In this document: positions 54,726-64,000 of the stretch, in pieces | Layout: each line of letters starts with the position of its first letter | How positions within the stretch are numbered: the stretch's first letter is position 1 | Assembly: GCF_022965805.1 (NCBI RefSeq) | Contig: NC_133110.1 | Coordinates: forward strand, 31,868,790-31,932,789 | Direction: 5' to 3' | Origin: Primulina eburnea | Taxonomy: Eukaryota; Streptophyta; Magnoliopsida; Lamiales; Gesneriaceae | Length of the DNA stretch: 64,000 nucleotides | Notes under the pieces: model-generated | The model's database searches: none | The model's input: the letters and a program-made list of their open reading frames with translations, nothing else | Told to the model about the DNA's origin: nothing | Position numbers and translations under genes: made by a program

Positions 54726-57700
54726 TCTACTGTCGCCCGAAGATGTGGTATGGCTCAAGACTCCCCTTCGGCACACCCACCTGAATTTAGTGTTGCGGGC
54801 GCCACTACTACTCAATTCGTAATTTCTGCCCCGCTACCTGTCTCTTTTTTCGGCTCTGCTATTGGTCTTAACCCCTTCCTTGCTACTTCTGGGTCGTCGA
54901 TGAGCCTCTCCTCAAGTCCCAGCCCGGCCATTTTGACAGGGTCGACCGCTATTCTCCTCTCGAACCATGGTCTCGCGACTATTATGGCTCGCATAGACTC
55001 TCTTTCGTCTGCCTCTGATTTGTCTATGCTGACCCAACCATTGACGGTGCCGAGATTTGTGGAATCTCTGGCTCAACCAGTTGCTCCTATGAGTTAGCCG
55101 CCTTCTACTGCCATAGGTAATATTTTCTACTTTCTTGGATTTTACTTTGTATTTCTTGGCCCCTGAAATTGGTTGGATATCTTGGTCGAATTGGATATTT
55201 CTTTCATGCTTAGTATGATGATTTCTAGAGGTGTATGAAGGTTGAGTGTGAGTCCTTGTGTAAGGGCTTTGCTCTGCCCCTGGCCTTTTTTCGAGAAATT
55301 AAGGGATGATCCCTTTTACTCATTTACGCTGGATTTTTGTGGGGATTTGTGAATTTGATGATATCCAGCCATTAGTTAGCCTTTAAATTGTGGGTGTTAT
55401 GGAGTGGCCATTGTGTGGTTCTATTACATACATATGTAGTAATTGGCACCCACATTTCTTATGCGTGTAGTGGTTTTTAACTCCAATCAATATACTGGTT
55501 CCGATTATGTCCCTGCTGTCATCCCCACTTGCAGTGGAGAGACTAGTTATTTCGTGTATTTGCCCTAAGAAAATTTGGGGGAATTGCTTTTGTTTATGAT
55601 TTTTTGGTTCTCAGGTTGCCATCCACTGTATTTTCCCTATCTCTGACTCCTTCCGACACACCGCCTTATCCTCTAAAACAGTCGCTCCATCTGTGCCTTC
55701 CATTGTTCCTACCTTGGTGTTAGCCACTTCCGTGACTCATTATCTAGCGTCTACTATACCTAGTATATCTTTGGCTTGTATTTCACTAGTTTGACAACGG
55801 GTTTTGAGATGCCAACGTATTTTTTGTTGGGTCCGGAGTCTCTCAAAAATTTGCTATTGTTACTAAGGCTGGGTATGAACTGCTTTTCATTCATGCTTGT
55901 CAGTTTTCTTCATGTATTGAAGTGTTCTTACTTATTTGTTGTTCGGACTGCAGGACCAAAGCCTCGAGTTCCCTTGAGTCTGCTACCATTGGCCCTGTAC
56001 GACATCCTTCCTATCGGACAATCAGTTTCCTCCATCAATTCATCACTTGTTCTTTCCTCTGCCATCACACACTCTAGGGATTTGTTGCTCTCTCGACCTC
56101 TACTGCCTCACAGTTAGCCCGCTCAGTTTAAATCTTGGGCGCGGGTTGCCGAAGATTAGGTTGAATGAGTAAATCGCTTGGAACCTCACTTTGGGCGACA
56201 GTGGCGCCAACAAGGCTTAAGGGCACCGGTTATGATTTCTAATATGGAAATAAATAAACTGTCTGTTTTATTTGATTGCATTCTTAGGTTTTGATCACCT
56301 TCTTTCAATGTTTTCATCCTCCTCTTTGGTCCATTATCTATAACTTTGTTCCTGGGGTTACCTATAGAAGGGCCTGACTCCCCTTATTTTGTTGATGATC
56401 ATCTTTCCCTACCTTGGCTCTCTCTCGTTACTGCTATCCTTCCTATCGGGCCGTGGTTAAAGAATGGCCTTCGCGTTTTGGTATTCCCTCTGTCGTGGAA
56501 CACAACATGCTTATTTGAGTATTGGTCTGCCATTACATATTGTGCCCCTCGTCTGGCAAGCTATCCTCTGAATATCTGCCATTAGCTTGCTCTTTTATCA
56601 ATGTTCGAGTGTATAACTTGGCGGCATGTTTTTGGGGTCTGTATATCATGGTTTGAATAAATATGTTTGTCATGACCCTATTTCCGAACAGGGGTAATAT
56701 CGTGGTTTTTGCAAATATGGGCTTTTTCTAACTTTCCTGGCTTGATAGACTTATTTTCCAATCCTCTGACCATGTTGCATACTACTTCGCTGATGGAAAG
56801 CCATTTGACTCTTTCAGCCCCTGAGTTGACGAACTAATTGCAGCAACTGAAACTTGAATTACTCACCTAGTGTTTCTTGTCTAACACAGGCCTCTGGGTT
56901 GGTGTTTTTCCTGATTTTCATGGTCGCTCTCCTGACAAGGTTGCAGCTTTACTCTTGATTCAGTACATCCATCACAGATTGTTGGTATTGGATTGCTCTT
57001 ATACTCATCTGCCATACATTGACAAATCAAGCTGATATTTTGAATTTTATAACCCCTCCTTGTATGCATATAAGTTCTGGCTTTCACCGGCAATCCCTCA
57101 AGCTACTCTGTCTTTTCCGATAGACTTGACACACACTGCCTCAGAAGTTGTGTCTAGGATATTCTTTAAGGCCACCGAGCAACTCCTCTTTACGTAGTCC
57201 CAGAGATATATTAGCCTGATTGTGCAACTGGACCACAAAATGGCTGAGCAACTGGACCACAAAATGTCTAGTGGAGGTCTTGATACCTTGATCTGATTCT
57301 ATCAGTAGTCCGACACCCTGTATCTCTTCACATGCATTTATGTTTACACAGTTTATTTTTCACCAATATTAGCTATTTCAGTATCATTTTGGTGTTTCGA
57401 CAGGTGCTCGCAAGCGAGATTTGATTTTAGATGAGGACACCCCTATTGTTTCCAAACTTTTAAAAATAGACACCCAAGGTAGTTTGAAACTTAAGCAGAG
57501 TTTGGTTATTGTGTCACCAAAACCACACTCCTCAGATGCGAAGGTTGTACCTAAATTTGCCCCGACAGAAAAACATGTACCTAGAATTTAGATTGTGGGT
57601 CGGCGATACCCTACTCTTCATTCGACTAGGGTGATTTCTCGTCCTAGCAACACTTTTGATGATCCAATTGTCCTTGGTGAAGATGATTCACCTCCCGGCC

Positions 57701-58985
57701 CCAAGCAACTGAGTTACAAGGATTCTAGTGCTTAAGACTCCGATAGTGACGAAACCCTTGAAGTTGATTCCAGCTCTGCTATACCAGGAGAGAGAGCCCC
57801 ACAAGATGGAATTTCTAGTGTCAAACTTGATGATAATCCTTGTATTTTTTAGAACGAAAAAGCGATTTCTTAGCTGATTATGATGCATTTGTCTCACGTG
57901 TGTTTCCATCTACTACCTCGCTCAGCCCAGCTCCACCAAGTTCCCTACCTGCTGACGCTACTCATTTATTGGTAATTCCTTCCATCTGTCTCTTTTTCTT
58001 GGATATCTTTAAGCACTTGTCATGCCCAACTTTGACTTTGTTTATTCGACAGGATTTGAAATCTCGGAGGGCCCGACTCAATCTTATTGGCGAACTAGAG
58101 AACCAGATTGATATGGTTTCTCAGATAATGTTTCCTCTGTGACCTCCAATATTGAGAGGTGTGCACCATCTGTGGAGGCTCTTGCTAATGCCAAGATGGC
58201 AGTTTGAAACTTTCTCGACCTTGGGTTGCATCAGCTTGGGGAGTCTCGACGATTCGCAATGCTTTTATCATTCTCTATTTTCAAGACTTCTCCATAATTT
58301 GCTGCTTTGGGGTTTGATATACTTGAAGATCTATCGACCATATTCTCTCAGTAAGATGCAGCCTTTGCCACCAATGCATATATGATATCCCATCGCACAT
58401 CTTTCCAGATTAAGCATGAAGAGAAAGAAGATCTAGACAGGCACGACAAGGTCATCCGTGAGCAAAATTGTCACGGTACCAGCCAGTTATGACGTGGATG
58501 AGTCTGAAGTTAAGAGACTGGAGGAGGAGATCCAGAGGCGCCGAGCCAGAATGGTTACCTTGCTGGATGATGCAGAAACCTTGGAGGTTACTATGCTGGA
58601 CGACATGAAAAATTCACAGGTTATTAGTCAGCAACTTCTTGGCCTTAAGGGTGATTACAAAATTTGGACCACGAAACTTCATGAGGCTGAGAACGCCCAA
58701 TCAGAGTGTCTGGTCGAGTGGGAACAACTTCGCGCTTTATTTACGTTAATCTTCCTTTGTTTAGTTGATTGGCATGCAATGATTTGAACAGTATTTTTTG
58801 TTTGGTCCAGGGGACTTGTTTTGTAGAAATTTAATGATGCGTTTCCTCTTTTGGAATTTTTGTTCTCGTGTATCCTCTTTTACTGGTTTCTCTTTTTTGT
58901 ATACGTCGACATGTTTGTTCTTTGCAGGTAGCATGGGCCTGGGGGTTGTCACTGGTTGTCTTCGATCCCTTAGCAAACTTAACAT
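54726..58985 (+). pseudogene. Decayed multi-exon gene resembling plant mobile domain (PMD-like) genes
   Basis: ATG at 54750 (MAQDSPSAHPPEFSVAG) opens a Ser/Pro-rich region with a stop at 55095. Probable exon starts follow acceptor sites (TTCTCAG at 55611, ACTGCAG at 55952, AACACAG at 56889, TCGACAG at 57403 and 58052). Pieces include RLEPHFGRQWRQQG (near 56180), FLGLPIEGPDSPYFVDD (56346), HGRSPDKVAALLLIQYIHH and FYNPSLYAYKFWLSPAIPQA (near 57040), an acidic Ser-rich linker (DSDSDETLEVDSS), and a charged coiled-coil-like C-terminus (KRLEEEIQRRRARM, HEAENAQSE). GLP.EG-type text plus a C-terminal coiled coil suggests the aminotransferase-like PMD family, whose members often move with transposons. 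Stops occur in nearly every exon. Family assignment is by eye only. Confidence 0.5.
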
Positions 58986-59835
58986 CTAAGAATTGATGTC
59001 GGTTCGGATCATCTTGTAACGCAGGTAAGACTAAACCCATAAATGATCTTATATGTTGCATTTACTTGGGATAACTTCTTCACCACTAGGTATTCTTGCA
59101 TTGCACTTCAGTCGGAGCCCTTTACAGCATACAAATCTATGGATTACACTTCAGTCGGACCCATTTCCCGCATACACGTCTACTTATTGCTCCTGCATTT
59201 GGTGACTTCGCTTTAAATTCAGTGAGTGCTAGTTTGAAATTTGCTTGCTGGATGTTGGTTGGGGAATGAAGGGAGACTAAATGTGATATTGGATGTTGGA
59301 TGTATGTTGTTGGTTGGGTGTTGGTTGGGAAAGGAGTCTTCTGTTGGTTATTATACTCTGATCCAAATAGTCTCATTAATTTCACTAATTTTTCAGTAAA
59401 AAAATTAGTTGGCTTAAAAAACTCATCACTCTTGATTATTTACTCAATTTTCTCTCTAGCGAAAAGCAATGAACCTTATATGATAAAAGAGGCCTACTGG
59501 CCAACTTCATTCGATCATTTTATTTTTGAATTATAACAAACAAAAATTTACATTGGTGGCCCTAATGCCTACTTCAAATAGAATCTTACAACATGGAGCT
59601 AAACATATACAAAAATGGCTCATTAGCCTATTTATATACCAAAATCAACTTCTAGGTCCTTTTTTGGCTCGCATAACACTCTCATCCTATTCTGTTCTCT
59701 CTTTATTCTTTGATTTTTCTCGATGAGCTTAACTCCATGCTCTTTGTATTTCTTTCTTGTCATATTTTAGGTGGCCTAAAGGCTTACTTCATAGGTCTGT
59801 CACTGCACATGCAAACAACCAATTTATATAGTGGT
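58986..59835. other. Unassigned; TTGG-rich stretch and T-rich sequence
   Basis: 59240-59340 is rich in TGTTGGTTGGG-type words (imperfect short repeats). CACTTCAGTCGGA occurs twice (59105 and 59148). No ORF is supported and no element ends were found. 59831-59835 (GTGGT) would be the target duplication of the gypsy element that starts at 59836. Confidence 0.4.
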
Positions 59836-60301
59836 TGTGGGGACCCGGACGCTAATCCATTCCTTAATCGTCTTTAGGAATATTTAATCATTCATAATAA
59901 ACAGGGTCTAAAAATTTTTCTTTTAAAATGCAAAGCGGAAACGTAATGTAATTAAAATCAAATTACATGTTAAACATGAACATACAAATCTGATGTCATC
60001 TACAATAATCCAACTAGGTTCAACTACATGTCGGTGCTAAATCCTAAGTTGCTTCTGAAGCCCGGATCTCCACGCTATCTAATCCAGCCTCGTTCTCGTC
60101 TTGACCCCGCTCCTATCCCACCTGTTGCCATGCACACATACAGACAAGACAACAGCCGGATAACTCCGGTGAGAATTACATTCTCAGTATAAATCATGTA
60201 TACATGCAATCATATAAACAATATAAAAGCATATAACGGATAGTTCTAACATGTATCAAATCAGAACATGAATCCATACAATCCTAAATCAAGTTCTAAC
60301 T

Positions 60302-60595
60302 ATGTACCTTAATCAGGAACATACTCAATATCAAGAATAACTCCTATTCTAAACTTGTGCCAATGTCAGGAACTTAATCAATATCAAAAATAACTTCTAT
60401 TCTAAACATGTACCAAATATCAGGAACAAAATCAATCTCAAGAATAACTTCTATTCTAAACATGTACCAATCTCAGGAACATAATCAATAGTCAGAATAA
60501 CTTCTACTCTAAACATGTACCAATGTCAGGAACATAATCAATATCAAGAATAATTCTTATTCCAGACATGTACCAATATCAGAAACATAATCAGT
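60302..60595. repeat. Tandem repeat, period about 58 bp, about five units
   Basis: Unit: TCAGGAACATAATCAATATC, then AAGAATAACTTCTATTC, then TAAACATGTACCAA. Units are clearly recognisable with about 10-20 percent changes by eye, and sit in the gypsy LTR. Confidence 0.9.
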
Positions 60596-60689
60596 ATTAA
60601 TCAATACCACTCAATCTAGCTGTCACTCAGGCTAGTGACTCCACATTTTAGACTAGACTCAATCCTAGTCTAGGGATCCCGGTTTCCAG

Positions 60690-60885
60690 ATGTGGTATTC
60701 TTATATCGAATTCCGTAAAGGATGGAACCATAATCTCTATTACTCGATATAACCAGTGCCCTGGTATTCCTATATCGAATTCCGTAATAGAAGAATTCCA
60801 ATACCCTTTACTCGATATAACCAAATATGGCGTTCCTATATCGAATTCCGTAATAGATTCCATTACTCGATATAACCAAACATCC
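60690..60885. repeat. Tandem repeat TCCTATATCGAATTCCGTAATAG ... TTACTCGATATAACCA (three units)
   Basis: Each unit of about 60-75 bp has TATCGAATTCCGTAA near its start and CTCGATATAACCA near its end. TATATCGA and TCGATATA are inverted, so each unit can form a stem. Confidence 0.88.
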
Positions 60886-62042
60886 AGTGTCCTGACCTAA
60901 CCGTCAAGGACTGTAGCTCTATCGCTAATATCCTATCTTGAGACATCGTGCAATGTGCCGTGGCGATACCACCACTATCCGGCACTTCTGTCACAAGATA
61001 ACTCGTCTAATACCTGTCATCTAATATCAAGAGAACAAGTATATCAATCAACTTCATGCAAATATCAATGCAATAAGGTAAAGTATGTGATTTAGGGAAA
61101 CTCGAGTCAAACCTCCCTCGAGTTGTGCAATCCCAACTCAACATTAATTTATACCTTTATCTTCTCGCTCAGAAGAAGAAGAAGTCCCGACTCTATCTCG
61201 GTCCATTCTCAATCTGGAAATGACAATATAAAACAGGCACAATATCAATATCAGTTCTGAACTCAAGACTGTCTCTTTAAATCTGAAACGATATATCGAG
61301 AATCATAATATCAATATTCCATTCTCCATTCAACTCTGAATCTGATTAATCTGAATTAACTCAAATCAGCGGCATAACGGCACAATCTCAGTATTCCCGT
61401 CAATACCATATCACCAGATATTAATTACAAATCATAACCCATATTCGATACGATTTGTAATCAGTCTATAATCCAAATCTATTCAATTTCGATTAATATA
61501 ATCAGAAAATCATAGCAATTCCAGAATCAATCCGTTTTCTGATCTGACTTCGATTCTACGATGTCTAACATGTCCAGAACATCATATATGAATTATATCA
61601 AATTCTAACAACATCCTATTTTCAAATGATACCAAAACTCAATAAAACTTACGTTCAGTAGTAGTCCGTGTCGAGAGGAGTTCGGTACCGTGTCCGGATT
61701 TAAATTCTGATAGACGGATCTCGTAAAATCAAATTTCTAAGATATTCAAAGAAATTGGAGAAATTAAGCTATGGAGTCTCGGTTCCTTCCTTGAAAATGC
61801 TGAAATAAAATGAAGGAGTTTGTCATTTAAGTGCATGGCAAGACAAGTGGCAATTTCCCATTAATTGCACTTTAGCCCCTGAAGTCTTCACTATTTACAA
61901 TTTGGTCCTCAAAACTCTTTTTAATTCAATTTCAATCCTAAATAATTGCAAACATCTTGGAATATAATTCAACACTCCAGAAGTTTCCAATTATATAGTC
62001 TCGGATTAAAATAATATCATCTTTATTATCTCGGGCCTTACA

Positions 62043-62055
62043 TTTCTCCCTCTCT
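62043..62055 (-). other. Polypurine tract of the minus-strand gypsy element
   Basis: The minus strand reads AGAGAGGGAGAAA directly before TGTAAGGCCCGAG. Upstream on that strand, GATTTCGAGGACGAAATC resembles the C-terminal coding text of the plus-strand gypsy pol (TTCGAGGACGAAAC at 2013), so the pol end is recognisable as a trace. Confidence 0.82.
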
Positions 62056-64000
62056 AAGATACGATTTCGTCCTCGAAATCACAATCAATCAATTCGTGGA
62101 ATATAGATAATCATGTCATATCTCAAATCAGATATAAGAAGGAGATATACAAAACTGCAATAAACTCATATCCACGAAATCACTCGTGATAGAATCAACC
62201 TCAGAACAATGGCTATACAACATCCGTATATACCAATCACCAGTGCAACAGTTCCATAATAATTTAATATCATCATCTGTTACCAAATCTGTTAATCCCA
62301 GTCAAAGATATATTCAATCTTCGGTTTCAAATATCAACAGTCATCGTCCGACGTTGGCATATTAGTCTATGCATTCTGAGCTATCCTCATTTCTTCTGAT
62401 TCAGTCTCCTTTTCCTTATCAGATTTCTGATCTTAACAAATCAGCCCTCAAGCATTACTGCAATATCATTCCCATACGAAGGAAAATAGCAGTTCTCACT
62501 GTACAATACCTTGACTAGAGCTATTTCGATACTCATCTAATAGCTATTATTTTACAATAATTCACAAGCGACAATGAATCATGTCAATTAGTGCTAAAAT
62601 CCAGCACCACATGTCATGGATATCCTCCAGTACCTAGATAGTTCACTCCGACTATCTATCAATCTATAAATCATAGATGAACAATCATGCTGTACACTCA
62701 GCCAAAAGTACAAAATCAAACGAATATCACAGTCTGATAAAATCAACTTTGGCATTCAATACCATCTGACCCCCGTTTCTGACATACTTCTTAGTCGTCT
62801 AGTCATATTTGTACGTCATCCTGTACAATATAACATATGCAGATTTGACAATCGTTCAATCAGAACCACATCCTGGTACAGTCTTGGCAAGATTTCGGTA
62901 ATTCCATCATCAGATCCATAGAAATGTACTCCCATTCCTATTTAAGAATCAATAATCGATATAACCAATCTCCTGGTTTCTATCTTCCTGTCTTCATCAG
63001 TCAACGATTTAGACATTTCAATATAAATTCTGACATAACTGATTTCATCTGTTTATATCAAAACTGTCCATTCGAATTATCACACATTTCCTGTTACCAG
63101 AACAGTACTGAATCTACTACTGTGTGCATCTGACAATACCTGCCATTCAAATCCGAATATCTGACACAAACAAATCAGCTAATCATATAAAATAAAATAT
63201 TACCTACCTGGTATTCGGCTCTGACACACTGTTCTAACTATCAAAATCAAGTTCTGAACAGTCTGATTCAACTTCTGAACTGTTTTAATCTTCAAAATCA
63301 GTTCTGACTCGACTGAACTGTATATAACCTCAACGGTTCATAACAATCGATATTAAACACAGACTCAGAGTGATAATAATACCATATCAGATTCAGAATA
63401 TCAGTACACAATGCTGATCTAATGACTGCATAAGACACAATCTCTGACATTTCTGACATCTCGGAAATTCTACCATATTCAATGTCATTCTCAGTCACTG
63501 ATCCCTGTCTCAACAGTACTATAAATCAGTCAATATACTATCTTCAGATGTCATAGACTCTGAGTACAATCTGTCACAATCGAGATTCATATCCGAACAA
63601 TTCTGTATACCACAATCACAGTTCCCAGAATATTCAATTCAATCATACGCTGCGAATATATCAAAAGGTCATAGATAAAACGAGCATAATGTCTTCAGAA
63701 TATTGCTGAACACAGGATTTATCAATCCATCATTGGAACTGAAGTATTTTCCAAAGAAACATATATTCAAATGTAACTCTAACTCTCAGGCAATAAATCT
63801 TTCAACTGATATCTCAATTCTTTCAGTTCAATCAGTATCAGTCTATAAAAAATTCTAAAATGAAACCAATACCTGGAATCAAATCAAGGCTGAAATCACT
63901 CTTCCGGATACAGGACACCTGAAATCTCATCTGAAAGACTATAGCAAACTTCCTGCTATTAGTAAATCAATCCCTGGTAAGCTCAACTTCAGTCATCAAC
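62056..64000 (-). other. Interior of the minus-strand gypsy element, no ORF seen
   Basis: Nearly 2 kb next to the 3' LTR, where the end of pol would be expected, has no long frame on either strand. The text is dominated by short recurring words (ATATCA, TCAGAAT, TCTGA). Only the trace near 62080 resembles pol. It is either a very decayed pol or a non-coding interior of a large non-autonomous element. The window ends inside it. Confidence 0.6.

Larger units (their letters stand above)
59836..62042 (-). repeat. 3' LTR of a minus-strand gypsy element (2207 bp)
   Basis: On the minus strand it starts TGTAAGGCCCGAG right after a purine tract, and ends TCCGGGTCCCCACA. It is the same family as the solo LTR at 49518-54720. 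It contains two tandem arrays (60302-60595, 60690-60885). The element's interior continues to the right beyond the window. The LTR is non-coding. Confidence 0.82.

Noticed and set aside
60302..60595. A CRISPR-like array of regularly spaced repeats.
   Set aside because: Units are contiguous, diverged tandem repeats within an LTR of a plant genome; there are no unique spacers and no cas genes.

Overview
This window looks like a repeat-dense stretch of a flowering-plant nuclear genome. It is AT-rich and made almost entirely of Ty3/gypsy and Ty1/copia LTR retrotransposons, with a TRIM, a CACTA-like end and one intron-containing pseudogene. I see no intact cellular gene, no rRNA or tRNA gene and no prokaryotic feature. 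The copia accessory protein recalls long hypothetical proteins I remember from Dorcoceras (Gesneriaceae, Lamiales). That placement is from memory, not from a search.

Layout. 1-3682: 3' end of a chromovirus-type gypsy element (pol, polypurine tract, 3' LTR), inserted in a TRIM whose right part remains at 3683-3884. 4353-9019: a copia solo LTR split by a gypsy solo LTR (5760-8708). 9302-39706: a four-part nest. A plus-strand, non-coding copia element has its 5' LTR split by a minus-strand copia element (10445-37363). That element's accessory ORF is split twice, by a younger relative (13693-26423) and by a gypsy solo LTR (26834-29514). 39707-42155: a gutted gypsy element. 42272-42621: a complete 350-bp TRIM. 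42665-46207: a gypsy solo LTR holding a minisatellite and a CACTA-like end. 49518-54720: a gypsy solo LTR split by a copia solo LTR, itself split by another gypsy solo LTR. 54726-58985: a decayed gene resembling plant mobile domain genes. 59836-64000: 3' LTR and non-coding interior of a minus-strand gypsy element. Nine of these insertions have 5-bp target duplications that can be read directly; in two cases the interrupted ORF rejoins exactly across them.

The most interesting system is the pair of related minus-strand copia elements. Besides gag-pol they carry (i) a roughly 910-codon accessory ORF downstream of pol, and (ii) on the opposite strand, small genes of about 140 codons. Each small gene has its own TATA box about 50 bp before the ATG; three of the four copies have a stop codon embedded in AATAAA. 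The two gene types diverge from a roughly 610-bp intergenic region containing a conserved GACACGTGTC G-box palindrome. The younger element has two paralogous antisense genes, and the second is tandemly duplicated together with the end of RNase H. All copies here carry stops or frameshifts, so function would depend on intact relatives elsewhere in the genome.
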